A stretch of DNA of 64,000 nt from Streptomyces sp. NBRC 110035 (GCF_000829695.1 NZ_BBNN01000018.1:310001-374000), one strand, 5' to 3'. Counted from the first letter of the stretch, positions 1 to 8,200 are shown. Numbers and translations are program-made. Notes: generated from the letters alone by a model not told the origin.

Positions 1-1
1 G

Positions 2-640
2 GTGTGCATCGACGCCTCCCAGGCCGCCCCGCACATGCCGGTGGACGTACAGGCCCTCCAGGCCGACTTCGTCGCCTTCACCGGCCACAAGATGTGCGGC
101 CCGACCGGCATCGGCGTCCTGTGGGGCCGCCAGGAGCTGCTCGAGGACCTGCCGCCGTTCCTCGGCGGCGGCGAGATGATCGAGACCGTGTCGATGAGCT
201 CGTCGACCTACGCGCCGGCCCCGCACAAGTTCGAGGCGGGCACCCCGCCGATCGCCCAGGCGGTCGGTCTCGGTGCCGCGATCGACTACCTGTCGGCCAT
301 CGGCATGGACAAGATCCTCGCGCACGAGCACGCGCTCACCGAGTACGCCGTCAAGCGGCTGGCCGAGGTCCCGGACCTGCGCATCATCGGCCCCGACACG
401 GCCGAGGACCGCGGCGCCGCGATCTCGTTCGCGCTGGGCGACATCCACCCGCACGACGTGGGCCAGGTCCTCGACGAGCAGGGCATCGCGGTCCGGGTCG
501 GCCACCACTGCGCGCGGCCGGTCTGCCTGCGGTACGGAATTCCCGCGACCACGCGAGCGTCGTTCTACCTGTACTCCACACCGGCCGAGATCGACGCACT
601 GGTCGACGGCCTGGAGCACGTACGGAACTTCTTCGGCTGA
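2..640 (+). CDS. sufS: Cysteine desulfurase SufS, C-terminal part; 5' end lies outside the window
   Basis: The reading frame is open from the left edge, so this is the last 212 residues of a protein normally about 410-420 long. It holds the PLP lysine region (FTGHKMCGPTGIGVLWG, lysine at fragment residue 30) and the SufS active-site cysteine segment (RVGHHCARPVC, cysteine at 170). SufS removes sulfur from cysteine as a persulfide and, in actinobacteria, passes it to SufU for Fe-S cluster assembly in the cytosol. sufU starts 10 bp after the stop and sufT overlaps sufU, so this is the 3' end of a SUF operon whose other genes should lie to the left. Confidence 0.95.
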   Translation: MCIDASQAAPHMPVDVQALQADFVAFTGHKMCGPTGIGVLWGRQELLEDLPPFLGGGEMIETVSMSSSTYAPAPHKFEAGTPPIAQAVGLGAAIDYLSAIGMDKILAHEHALTEYAVKRLAEVPDLRIIGPDTAEDRGAAISFALGDIHPHDVGQVLDEQGIAVRVGHHCARPVCLRYGIPATTRASFYLYSTPAEIDALVDGLEHVRNFFG

Positions 641-650
641 GGGGCTGGGC

Positions 651-1115
651 GTGAAGCTTGATTCGATGTACCAGGAAGTCATCCTGGACCACTACAAGAA
701 CCCGCACGGGCGGGGCTTGCGGGACGGCGACGCCGAGGTGCACCACGTCAACCCGACGTGCGGCGACGAGATCACGCTGCGGGTGAAGTACGACGGCACG
801 ACGGTCAGCGACGTCTCCTACGAGGGGCAGGGCTGCTCCATCAGCCAGGCCTCCGCCTCCGTGCTGAACGACCTGCTGGTCGGCAAGGACCTCGCCACGG
901 CGCAGCGGATCCAGGAGACCTTCCTGGAGCTGATGCAGTCCAAGGGCAAGATCGAGCCGGACGACGCGATGGAGGAGACCCTGGAGGACGCGGTCGCGTT
1001 CGCCGGGGTGTCCAAGTACCCCGCCCGCGTCAAGTGCGCCCTCCTGAGCTGGATGGCGTGGAAGGACGCGACAGCCCAGGCCCTGGGCTCCGACGCCGAA
1101 AGGACAACGGCATGA
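651..1115 (+). CDS. sufU: SufU, zinc-dependent sulfurtransferase partner of SufS
   Basis: 154 residues, the usual SufU length. The zinc-ligand set of the SufU family is present: NPTCGD (C37, D39), GQGCSIS (C62) and KCALLSW (C129). The 18-21 residue insertion that separates SufU from IscU scaffolds appears to lie before the last cysteine. SufU accepts the persulfide sulfur from SufS and passes it on to the SufBCD scaffold. The GTG at 651 was chosen because it gives a normal N-terminus 10 bp after sufS; an ATG five codons later (666) is the alternative. The last codons overlap the start of the next gene (ATGA at 1112-1115), which indicates translational coupling. Confidence 0.94.
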   Translation: MKLDSMYQEVILDHYKNPHGRGLRDGDAEVHHVNPTCGDEITLRVKYDGTTVSDVSYEGQGCSISQASASVLNDLLVGKDLATAQRIQETFLELMQSKGKIEPDDAMEETLEDAVAFAGVSKYPARVKCALLSWMAWKDATAQALGSDAERTTA

Positions 1116-1444
1116 GCGAGACCGTGGAGATGAAGCCGGCCTCGGAGGAGGAGCTCCGTGAGGCCCTGTTGGACGTCGTCGACCCCGAACTGGGCATCGA
1201 CGTCGTCAACCTCGGCCTGATCTACGGCGTGCACGTCGACGACTCCAATGTGGCGACCGTCGACATGACCCTGACGTCCGCGGCCTGCCCGCTGACCGAC
1301 GTCATCGAGGACCAGGCCAAGTCCGCCACCGAAGGCCTGGTCAGCGAGTTGCGCATCAACTGGGTCTGGATGCCGCCGTGGGGCCCCGACAAGATCACGG
1401 ACGACGGCCGCGAACAGCTGAGGGCACTCGGCTTCAACGTCTGA
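1112..1444 (+). CDS. sufT: MIP18/DUF59 family Fe-S cluster assembly factor (SufT-like)
   Basis: 110 residues consisting almost only of a DUF59 (MIP18) domain: LLDVVDPELGIDVVNLGLIY near residues 19-38, then the TSAACP cysteine motif in the middle and the PPWGPDKI segment near the end. Members of this family help mature Fe-S proteins; in actinobacteria a homologue closes the SUF operon. The ATG overlaps the sufU stop by four bases. A perfect hairpin 27 bp after the stop marks the probable operon end. The exact step it serves is not shown by the sequence. Confidence 0.9.
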   Translation: MSETVEMKPASEEELREALLDVVDPELGIDVVNLGLIYGVHVDDSNVATVDMTLTSAACPLTDVIEDQAKSATEGLVSELRINWVWMPPWGPDKITDDGREQLRALGFNV

Positions 1445-1471
1445 GACGTCCGCCGGGCACCGGTTCTGCCG

Positions 1472-1508
1472 CAGAACGGCGACACCCGACACGGGTGTCG
1501 CCGTTCTG
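1472..1508. terminator. Perfect 16-bp hairpin after the SUF operon
   Basis: Arms 1472-1487 and 1493-1508 pair over all 16 bases with a 5-nt loop (GACAC). There is no T-run, as is usual for streptomycete terminators. It separates the SUF operon from the SMR/TetR pair. Confidence 0.8.
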
Positions 1509-1573
1509 TGCACGCGGGAGGTCGCATACGCGTTCCGCATCCGGGCGCCGGGCCGTTGTGTACGCTCGTACAC

Positions 1574-1894
1574 ATGGGATACCTGCTGCTCGCCGGGGCG
1601 ATCGCCGCGGAGGTGGGCGCCACCACCGCCATGAAGTACAGCGAGGGCTTCAGCAGGCTCTGGCCCTCGCTGCTGACCCTGCTCGGCTACGTGGTCTCCT
1701 TCACCCTGCTCGCGCAGACGCTGCGCACCCTCTCCATCGGCACCGCGTACGCCATCTGGGCGGGGGTGGGCACGGCCGCCGTCGCCGCGATCGGCGTCCT
1801 GTTCATGGGGGAGGGCCTCACCGTCGTCAAGGCCACCGGGATCGCGCTGATCATCGTCGGCGTGGTCGTGCTCAACCTCGGCGGCGCGCCCTGA
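1574..1894 (+). CDS. Small multidrug resistance (SMR) family transporter
   Basis: 106 residues with four hydrophobic segments, the standard SMR size. The essential acidic residue in the first membrane segment is present (E13 in AGAIAAEVGATTAMKYSEGF), followed by SMR-type segments such as AYAIWAGVGTA in segment 3 and GIALIIVGVVVLN in segment 4. SMR proteins work as dimers that exchange protons for cationic drugs or, in some subfamilies, guanidinium. The sequence alone does not settle the substrate. The next gene, a TetR regulator, starts on the last base of the stop codon (TGATG), so the pair is probably co-transcribed and self-regulated. Confidence 0.92.
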   Translation: MGYLLLAGAIAAEVGATTAMKYSEGFSRLWPSLLTLLGYVVSFTLLAQTLRTLSIGTAYAIWAGVGTAAVAAIGVLFMGEGLTVVKATGIALIIVGVVVLNLGGAP

Positions 1895-2436
1895 TGGCCC
1901 GGCGGTACGACCCCGAGCGGCGCCGGCGGATCATCGACGCGGCGATCCGCGTCGTCGGCAGGAGCGGCATCGCGGGGCTCAGTCACCGCAGCGTCGCCGC
2001 CGAGGCCGACGTGCCGCTCGGCTCCACGACGTACCACTTCAAGACCCTCGACGAGCTGCTGGTGGCCGCGCTGCGCCAGGCGAACGAGGGCTTCGCCCGG
2101 GCCGTCGCCCCGCATGGCGGCCTGGGGGACCCGGGCACCGACCTGGCGGCCGGACTCGCCGGTCTGCTCGGCGAGTGGCTCGCGGGCGAACGCACCGGCG
2201 TCGAGCTGGAGTACGAGCTGTATCTGGCCGCCCTGCGGCGCCCCGCCCTGCGTCCCGTCGCCGCCGAGTGGTGCGAGGGCGTCACCGACCTGCTGTCCCG
2301 CCGCACCGACCCGGTCACCGCCCGCGCCCTGGTCGCCCTGATGGACGGCATCGGCCTCCAGACCCTGCTGACCGGAACGCCGTACGACGAGGAGTACGCG
2401 CGGGAGATGTTCGGCCGGATCCTGCCCGGGGAGTGA
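1894..2436 (+). CDS. TetR family transcriptional regulator coupled to the SMR transporter
   Basis: 180 residues. The N-terminal helix-turn-helix fits TetR: IIDAAIRVVGRSGIAGLSHR, then VAAEADVPLGSTTYHFKTLDELL, which covers the recognition helix and the conserved YHF. The C-terminal ligand domain is not diagnostic. It is read with a one-base overlap after the SMR transporter gene, so it most likely represses that transporter and its own synthesis until a toxic ligand binds. No palindromic operator was recognised with confidence in the 65 bp between the SUF hairpin and the SMR start. Confidence 0.9.
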   Translation: MARRYDPERRRRIIDAAIRVVGRSGIAGLSHRSVAAEADVPLGSTTYHFKTLDELLVAALRQANEGFARAVAPHGGLGDPGTDLAAGLAGLLGEWLAGERTGVELEYELYLAALRRPALRPVAAEWCEGVTDLLSRRTDPVTARALVALMDGIGLQTLLTGTPYDEEYAREMFGRILPGE

Positions 2437-2722
2437 GGGGGCGTCAGTCCGCTGCCCTGCCCGGGCCCTCCTCCCCGCAGGAGTCCAAAGCACCCGTACG
2501 CGGGGGGCGGGCCGGCCGCGGTGTCAGTGGCATGACCCACGGTGACACGGGGGCGACGAGAGCATCTCCCGGCGGGGACGCGGCACTTCACCCGCCGCAC
2601 GTTCGTTCCTTTTCCATGCATCGCGGTGCCGGGGGAAGGGTAGATTCCACCTCCCGCGCCCTCTCAATCGTGTCGATGATCATGATGCGATGATGTGACC
2701 ATCAGCAGTAACTTGTGCCCCT

Positions 2723-4534
2723 GTGATTGACACTCAGCTCTCTCGCCAGCAGGACGTGTCCGACGAACTCGCCACCGCACTGTTCGGTACCCGCGCCGCG
2801 AGTCTCCACCACCCCTGGAAGCGGCTGTTCAGCTCTGCACCGTTCTCCTACCAGGAGGGTCTCGGTCACGAAGAACGTATCCGGCTGTCGTACGAGCGTC
2901 TGCGACTGGTCAACGACGCCATCGACCACCCGTCGGTCTTCGCGGCCGACCCTGCCGCGCTGAGCGCGATGCACGAGTGGGCCGGCGTCGCCGACGCCGG
3001 CATGGCGACCTGCGCCAGCATCCACTACAACCTCTTCCTCGGCAGCCTCCTCGATCACGACCACGACCAGCGGGACCTGACGGAGTATCTGCGGATGGCC
3101 CGGGTCGGAACGTTTCTGTGCACCGAACTCACGCACGGCAACGATGCCGCCCAGATGGAAACCACCTGCACCTTCGACCGGGCCACCGGCGGCTTCGTCC
3201 TCCACACCCCCCGCCCCGAGGCCTGCAAGTGGATGCCCAACACCAGCCCCGTGGGCGGGCCCAAGGACGCCGTGGTCGCCGCCCGCCTCCTCGTCGACGA
3301 CCGGGACCTGGGCGTCTTCCTGTTCCTGACCCCGCTGCACGACGCCCATGGCACGCCGATGCCCGGCATCGGGATACGCCGCCTGCCCCGGACGGCCAGC
3401 AGCCCGGTCGACCACTGCGCCACCACCTTCGACCGGGTCGACCTGCCCTACACCGCACTGCTCCAGGGCGACCACGGCCGCCTCACCCCCGACGGTCGCT
3501 TCACCAGCAGCCTCGGCAACCCCCGCAAACGCTTCCTCCGTTCCATCGGACGCGTCACCATGGGCAAACTCTGCATGAGCGCCTACAGCCTCGGCACCAC
3601 CCGCCATGCCCTGACCGTCGCCACCCGCCACGCCCACAGCCGCCACACCTCCGGCATGACCAGCGGCCACAGGGTGCCGCTGTTCGCGCACCGCAGCCAT
3701 CACGCCCCGCTGCTGGAGGCCACCGCCACCGCCTACGCCGCCACCCTCCTGCAACGCGGCGTCACCCAGCAGTGGACACAGGCGACGGACGACGACCTGC
3801 AGGACTGCGAACGGCTCGTCGCCGTCACCAAGGGATGGATCACCTGGCAGGCCCGCGCCATCATGACCGAATGCCGCGAACGCTGCGGCGCCCAGGGCCT
3901 GATCCTCGCCAACGGCATCGCCGGCCAGCTCGCCGCGAACGAAGGCACCATCACCGCCGAAGGCGACAACAAGGTCATCTGGGTCAAGGCCGCAGGCGAA
4001 ATGCTCCTCGGCGGCTTCGCCCCGAAACCGACCAGTGAGATCCCGCCGGGGCCGCGTGTGCTGGAGGACCCGCACCACCTGCAGGACCTCCTGACGGACA
4101 TCGAGCGGATATGGCACGAACGGGCCCGCACCCGGCTGCGCGGCGGCCGGCCCCCCTCCCCCCTGGCCCGGTGGAACGCCACCGTCACCCCCGCCCTCCA
4201 GCTCGTCGACGCACACGCCCACCGCCTGGCCGGCGACGCCCTCCTCGACGCGGCCACCCGGGCCGGCACCGCGGCGGCCCGGCAGGTCCTCACCGACCTG
4301 CACCGGCTGTTCACGCTGCGCCGCGTCGCCGCACACAGCGGTGACCTGCTGGCCCGGGGGCGGCTCACCACCGACCAGGTGCAGCAGCTGCCCGACGCCG
4401 TCGAGCATGTCGTCGCCGCCCTGGAGCCCCACGCGCTGACGCTGGTCGGAGGGTTCGACGTGCCGGAGGAACTGCTCCACAGCCACCCCGTGCTGCACGC
4501 CGACGACCCGGAAGTCCTCGTCCCGGCACAGTGA
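2723..4534 (+). CDS. Acyl-CoA oxidase/dehydrogenase family flavoprotein
   Basis: 603 residues, longer than acyl-CoA dehydrogenases (about 390) and close to acyl-CoA oxidases. Family features seen: FLCTELTHGNDAAQMETTCT near residues 130-150 (FAD/acyl binding), a middle beta-domain, and a C-terminal region GAQGLILANGIAGQL followed by EGDNKVIWVKAAGEML, where the glutamate of EGDN is the probable catalytic base. Oxidases of this type introduce the 2,3-double bond and reduce O2 to H2O2. The GTG start was taken because the protein aligns with family length from there. The gene stands alone and is followed by dapD. Substrate is unknown. Confidence 0.85.
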   Translation: MIDTQLSRQQDVSDELATALFGTRAASLHHPWKRLFSSAPFSYQEGLGHEERIRLSYERLRLVNDAIDHPSVFAADPAALSAMHEWAGVADAGMATCASIHYNLFLGSLLDHDHDQRDLTEYLRMARVGTFLCTELTHGNDAAQMETTCTFDRATGGFVLHTPRPEACKWMPNTSPVGGPKDAVVAARLLVDDRDLGVFLFLTPLHDAHGTPMPGIGIRRLPRTASSPVDHCATTFDRVDLPYTALLQGDHGRLTPDGRFTSSLGNPRKRFLRSIGRVTMGKLCMSAYSLGTTRHALTVATRHAHSRHTSGMTSGHRVPLFAHRSHHAPLLEATATAYAATLLQRGVTQQWTQATDDDLQDCERLVAVTKGWITWQARAIMTECRERCGAQGLILANGIAGQLAANEGTITAEGDNKVIWVKAAGEMLLGGFAPKPTSEIPPGPRVLEDPHHLQDLLTDIERIWHERARTRLRGGRPPSPLARWNATVTPALQLVDAHAHRLAGDALLDAATRAGTAAARQVLTDLHRLFTLRRVAAHSGDLLARGRLTTDQVQQLPDAVEHVVAALEPHALTLVGGFDVPEELLHSHPVLHADDPEVLVPAQ

Positions 4535-4620
4535 CCGGCCGGCAGGGAGGCCCCGCCCGGTACCCGAGACGGCGCGGCACCGGTTCGCATCGCCGGGCCC
4601 GCGCCGGTTAGGTTGCCCTC

Positions 4621-5610
4621 ATGACCGACTCGACTGCTCAGAGCACCACCGGCGCAGTGGCCGCCGGCCTCGCCACCCTCACCGCCGACGGAACCGTCCT
4701 CGACACCTGGTTCCCCGCCCCCGAACTCGCCGCCGCGCCCGGCCCGTCCGGCACCGAGCGGCTCTCCGCCGAGCGCGCCGCCGAACTCCTCGGCGCCGGC
4801 GCGAGTGCGGCGATCGGACCGGACGCGCGCCGGGGCGTCGAAGTGGTCGCGGTCCGTACGGTCATCTCCTCGCTCGACGAGAAGCCGACCGACGCGCACG
4901 ACGTCTACCTGCGTCTCCACCTTCTCTCGCACCGTCTGGTCAAGCCGCACGGCCAGAACCTGGAGGGCATGTTCGGCTTCCTCGCGAACGTCGCCTGGAC
5001 CTCGCTCGGCCCCGTCGCCGTCGACGACGTCGAGAAGGCGCGGCTGAACGCCCGCGCCGAGGGCCTGCACCTGGCCGTCACGTCCATCGACAAGTTCCCC
5101 CGGATGACGGACTACGTCGTCCCCAAGGGCGTCCGCATCGCCGACGCGGACCGGGTCCGCCTGGGCGCCCACCTCGCCGCGGGCACCACGGTCATGCACG
5201 AGGGCTTCGTCAACTTCAACGCGGGCACCCTCGGCACCTCCATGGTCGAGGGCCGCATCTCCGCGGGCGTCGTCGTCGGCGACGGCTCGGACATCGGCGG
5301 CGGTGCCTCCACCATGGGCACGCTGTCCGGCGGCGGCAGTGTGATCATCGCCATCGGCGAGCGCTGCCTGGTCGGCGCCGAGGCGGGCGTCGGCATCGCG
5401 CTCGGCGACGAGTGCGTCGTCGAGGCCGGCCTCTACGTCACCGCCGGCACCCGCGTGACCATGCCCGACGGCGAGGTCGTCAAGGCCCGCGCGCTGTCCG
5501 GCGCCTCCCACATCCTCTTCCGCCGCAACTCGATCACCGGCACGGTCGAGGCCCGCCCGAACAACGCGGTCTGGGGCGGCCTGAACGACGTCCTGCACAG
5601 CCACAACTGA
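4621..5610 (+). CDS. dapD: 2,3,4,5-tetrahydropyridine-2,6-dicarboxylate N-succinyltransferase
   Basis: 329 residues, matching the longer actinobacterial DapD type rather than the 275-residue enterobacterial one. The C-terminal half is a left-handed beta-helix with hexapeptide repeats and glycine-rich turns ([20 protein letters not shown], then [18 protein letters not shown]). DapD transfers succinyl from succinyl-CoA to tetrahydrodipicolinate in the succinylase branch of lysine and meso-diaminopimelate synthesis, so it feeds both protein and peptidoglycan. It is a single gene followed by a strong hairpin at 5701-5742. Confidence 0.95.
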   Translation: MTDSTAQSTTGAVAAGLATLTADGTVLDTWFPAPELAAAPGPSGTERLSAERAAELLGAGASAAIGPDARRGVEVVAVRTVISSLDEKPTDAHDVYLRLHLLSHRLVKPHGQNLEGMFGFLANVAWTSLGPVAVDDVEKARLNARAEGLHLAVTSIDKFPRMTDYVVPKGVRIADADRVRLGAHLAAGTTVMHEGFVNFNAGTLGTSMVEGRISAGVVVGDGSDIGGGASTMGTLSGGGSVIIAIGERCLVGAEAGVGIALGDECVVEAGLYVTAGTRVTMPDGEVVKARALSGASHILFRRNSITGTVEARPNNAVWGGLNDVLHSHN

Positions 5611-5700
5611 TCACCGGTGTCCGGCCCTGCCGTGCGGCGGCCCCGTCGCCCGACGCCACCACCGTCGAGCTGTCCACGGCTGTCGGCACCGGCCGACGTC

Positions 5701-5742
5701 GAGCGCCCTTCCCCGCCTCCGGACCGGTCGGGGAGGGCGCTC
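5701..5742. terminator. Hairpin after dapD
   Basis: Arms 5701-5715 and 5729-5742 pair over 14 bases with a single bulged T in the left arm and a 13-nt loop. It lies 91 bp after the dapD stop and is the likely terminator. The facing sigma-factor gene ends at 5985, so the gap 5611-5984 holds this hairpin, one pair of direct repeats and no credible gene. Confidence 0.7.
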
Positions 5743-5783
5743 GCGCGTGAGCACCGCACGAGGGTTCTTTGATCCGGCAGGAT

Positions 5784-5875
5784 CGACTCCCCGGACACCG
5801 AGCCGGACTCATCGCCGACCTGAGCACCTCACTCGGCCAGGAAATCGACCGACTCCCCGGACACCGAGCCGGACT
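5784..5875. repeat. 26-bp exact direct repeat in the dapD/sigJ gap
   Basis: The same 26 bases occur at 5784-5809 and 5850-5875, a period of 66 bp. The copies start with CGACTCCCCGG and end with GAGCCGGACT. They lie between two genes that converge, 40-100 bp after the dapD hairpin. No protein-coding explanation was found. Confidence 0.85.
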
Positions 5876-5984
5876 GCCGGCGCCGGCGTGTCAGCCGTTC
5901 TCCGCAGGGCCGAGTCGGGAACCGTCGGACCGCTGTCCGTCGTCCGGCCGGGCCGGTGGCTGATGAGGGCCTCGGAGCGGGGCC

Positions 5985-6917
5985 TCAGCGGCTCAGGGCC
6001 GTCTCCCGGCGCATGTGGGAGAGCTTCTCCGGGTTGCGTACGGCGTAGAGGCCGGTGACGAGGCCGCCCTCGACGCGGACCGTCAGGACGGTGTCGAGTT
6101 CGCCGTCGACCCGCAGGAGCAGTGCCGGGCGGCCGTTGACCTGGGCCGGCAGCAACGACGAACCGGCGGGGATCCTGCCCAGGCCGGCGGCCAGCAGACG
6201 GGCCACCTTGTCGGCACCGACGACGGGCCGCAGGACGGCCTGCCTGACACCGCCGCCGTCGCCCAGCAGGACGACGTCCGGTGCCAGGATGTCGAGCAGG
6301 TCCCGGAGGTCTCCCGTCTCGACCGCCCGGCGGAACGCGTCGAGCGCCTTCCGGGAGTCCGCCGACGACACGTGTTCGCGCGGCCGGCGGGCCGCCACGT
6401 GGGCGCGTGCGCGGTGTGCGATCTGGCGGACCGCCGCCGGTTTCCGGTCGACGGCCCCCGCGATCTCGTCGTACTCCAGGGCGAACACCTCGCGCAGTAC
6501 GAACACCGCCCGCTCCGTCGGCGTGAGCGTCTCCAGCACCAGCATCATCGCCGTCGAGACGCTGTCGGCCAGTTCCACGTCCTCCGCCACGTCGGGCGTG
6601 GTGAGCAGCGGCTCGGGCAGCCACGAGCCCACGTAGGACTCCTTGCGGCGGCCGAGCGTACGCAGCCGGTTCAGCGCCTGGCGTGTGGTGATCCGGACCA
6701 GGTACGCCCGCCGGTCCCGCACCGTGCCGAGATCGACCCCCGCCCACCGCAGCCAGGTCTCCTGCAGCACGTCCTCCGCGTCGGCGGCCGAGCCCAGCAT
6801 CTCGTAGGCGACCGTGAACAGGAGATTGCGGTGGCCGACGAACGCCTCGGTGGCGGCATCCGGTCCCGCGCCGCCCGCGGGGCGCCCGGCCGTGGGCTCG
6901 CTTCGTTCGCTCTTCAC
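5985..6917 (-). CDS. sigJ: SigJ-type ECF sigma factor with C-terminal SnoaL-like domain
   Basis: 310 residues from a GTG at 6917, chosen because an AAGGAG sits 7 bases upstream. Region 2 is seen in FTVAYEMLGSAADAEDVLQE and WLRW, region 4 in LTPTERAVFVLREVFALEYD and the following helix-turn-helix. About 130 residues remain after region 4 and look like the SnoaL_2-type domain that marks the ECF41/SigJ group and tunes the activity of the factor in place of an anti-sigma protein. Divergent from it is an AhpD-like carboxymuconolactone decarboxylase family gene, the standard partner of this group. An ECF-type promoter facing this gene is at 6954-6981. Confidence 0.9.
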   Translation of the reverse strand: MKSERSEPTAGRPAGGAGPDAATEAFVGHRNLLFTVAYEMLGSAADAEDVLQETWLRWAGVDLGTVRDRRAYLVRITTRQALNRLRTLGRRKESYVGSWLPEPLLTTPDVAEDVELADSVSTAMMLVLETLTPTERAVFVLREVFALEYDEIAGAVDRKPAAVRQIAHRARAHVAARRPREHVSSADSRKALDAFRRAVETGDLRDLLDILAPDVVLLGDGGGVRQAVLRPVVGADKVARLLAAGLGRIPAGSSLLPAQVNGRPALLLRVDGELDTVLTVRVEGGLVTGLYAVRNPEKLSHMRRETALSR

Positions 6918-6953
6918 CTGACGCTCCTTCGCTTCCGACCACGTCGTGCGCAC

Positions 6954-6981
6954 AGGACACCGGCCCCCGCGGTCCTGTGAC
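6954..6981 (-). promoter_or_regulatory. Candidate autoregulatory ECF promoter of sigJ
   Basis: On the minus strand GTCACA (6981-6976) is followed after exactly 16 bases by TGTCCT (6959-6954). I recall the M. tuberculosis SigJ promoter as GTCACA-N16-CGTCCT, so this is one base away. The predicted transcript would begin near 6947, about 30 bases before the sigJ GTG. Two further GTCACA copies on the plus strand (7002-7007, 7018-7023) point towards the AhpD-like gene but lack a good -10 at 16 bases. Confidence 0.6.
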
Positions 6982-7070
6982 ACCTGTCCGTCATGGCTTG
7001 TGTCACAGCACGGTTCTGTCACACGAAGCCGGCGGCCGGCATCTCGTGTTCGTCCGATACGACACCACGA

Positions 7071-7110
7071 GTGAGCACGAGTGAGCACGAGTGAGCACGA
7101 GTGAGGACGA
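7071..7110 (+). repeat. Four tandem 10-bp repeats in the leader of the AhpD-like gene
   Basis: The decamer GTGAGCACGA occurs three times without gaps (7071-7080, 7081-7090, 7091-7100). A fourth copy at 7101-7110 carries one change (GTGAGGACGA). That change creates the GAGG ribosome-binding site 8 bases before the ATG at 7115. Each copy also contains an in-line GTG. Confidence 0.9.
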
Positions 7111-7114
7111 CACC

Positions 7115-7600
7115 ATGGATGCCCGATTCGACCTGTTCGCCAACGAGCTCGGCCTCACGTTCGCCAAACGGTTCGCCGGTGCCGGCCTGCTGATCCAGCA
7201 GTCGCCGCTGCCCCGGTCCACACAGGAGCTGGTGTCGCTGCGCGCCAGCCAGATCAACGGCTGCGGCCACTGCGTCGACCTGCACACCAAGGAGGCCGCT
7301 GCCGCCGGTGAGAGCGCGGTCCGGCTCAACCTGGTGGCCGCCTGGCGCGAGTCCACCGTGTTCACCGAGGCCGAGCAGGCCGCACTGGCCCTCGCCGAGG
7401 AGGGCACCCGGCTCGGCGACGCCCACCACGGCGTGTCCGACGAGACCTGGGCCCGGGTGCGCAAGCACTACGACGACGACCGGACCGCGGCCCTGGTCGT
7501 CCTGGTCGCCCTGATCAACGCGGCCAACCGGCTCGCCGCGATCGTCCACCGGAAGGGAGGGGCGTACGAGCCGGGCATGTTCGCCCACGCCCTCGACTGA
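7115..7600 (+). CDS. AhpD-like carboxymuconolactone decarboxylase family protein
   Basis: 161 residues. The AhpD core motif is intact: INGCGHCVDLHTKEA, with C50 and C53 forming the redox pair and H57 four residues later. Proteins of this family reduce peroxides with a relay of thiols or act on organic substrates; most ECF41-linked members have no proven substrate. The ATG at 7115 is preferred over an upstream GTG because GAGG lies 8 bases before it. It is divergent from sigJ and is the expected main target of that sigma factor. The leader contains four tandem decamers. Confidence 0.9.
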   Translation: MDARFDLFANELGLTFAKRFAGAGLLIQQSPLPRSTQELVSLRASQINGCGHCVDLHTKEAAAAGESAVRLNLVAAWRESTVFTEAEQAALALAEEGTRLGDAHHGVSDETWARVRKHYDDDRTAALVVLVALINAANRLAAIVHRKGGAYEPGMFAHALD

Positions 7601-7670
7601 GGGGAGCGCGCGGCGGGCGGTGACGGTCAGCCCGCCGTGAGGTTCTCGTGGGGCGGCCTGAGGCTGTCGG

Positions 7671-7717
7671 CCGTCTCCCGGTCCGCCGGCCCCAGGGGCC
7701 GGCGGACCGGGAGACGG
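7671..7717. terminator. Very long hairpin between the AhpD-like gene and the dapA remnant
   Basis: Arms 7671-7693 and 7695-7717 are perfectly complementary over 23 bases around a single central A, so in practice a 22-bp stem with a 3-nt loop. It lies 71 bp after the AhpD-like stop and just past the decayed 3' end of the facing dapA remnant. It could stop transcription from both sides. Confidence 0.75.
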
Positions 7718-8105
7718 GCAGGCCGAGGGCCTTCGTGGTGACCGTGCCGGGGAGGCCGTCCGCGCCCGCCTTCTCGGCCTCTCGGGCGAGTCCGGCGGTG
7801 TGCGCGGTGCCGGCGGTGCCGACTCCTGCGACGATCGCGGCGCGGCCGCCCACGGCCTCCCGCACGGCTGTGACGAGGGCGGACTTCCCGGCGTCCGTCG
7901 TGGTCGGGGACTCTCCCGTCGTACCGGACGGGACCAGGCCGTCGCAGCCGCGGCTCACCAGGTGGCCGGCCAGGCGCGCGGCGCCGTCCAGGCCCGGGGC
8001 GCCGGCGGGGGTGGAGGGCGTGACCACGGCGCAGCGGGCACGGCCGAAGGGGGACGGGGCACGGACGGGGCACGGAGGGGGCGAGGAGGGGAACGGGGTG
8101 GTCAT
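7718..8105 (-). pseudogene. Remnant of a DapA-family (dihydrodipicolinate synthase) gene
   Basis: From an ATG at 8105 the minus strand reads recognisable DapA sequence: CAVVTPSTPAG, GLVPSGTTGESPTTTDAGK and VAGVGTAGTAHTAGLAREAE, corresponding to roughly the first 120 of about 300 residues. After GADGL the similarity stops. The YxR and Schiff-base lysine regions are missing and the frame runs into arginine- and proline-rich noise. Even in the conserved part hallmark residues have changed (NGTTGES is SGTTGES). This is a 3'-deleted and drifting gene. A short expressed peptide cannot be ruled out but would not be active as DapA. Confidence 0.8.
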
Positions 8106-8200
8106 GGGGGTGGTCCCGGTGCGCTCAATGCGTAGCCCCACTTATATCTGCTACCTGCTTTGGGTAAGCATGGGTAATCGGTGGCGGCTCGGGATAAGAG

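Noticed and set aside
2702-4498. 598-codon open frame on the minus strand opposite the acyl-CoA oxidase
   Set aside because: It is the mirror of a high-GC coding frame; residue composition is Gly/Val/Ala-rich without motifs, while the plus strand shows clear flavoprotein motifs.
8162-8177. SigB-type promoter from two GGGTAA words upstream of the holin-like gene
   Set aside because: No matching GNNT element lies 14-16 bases upstream of either hexamer.
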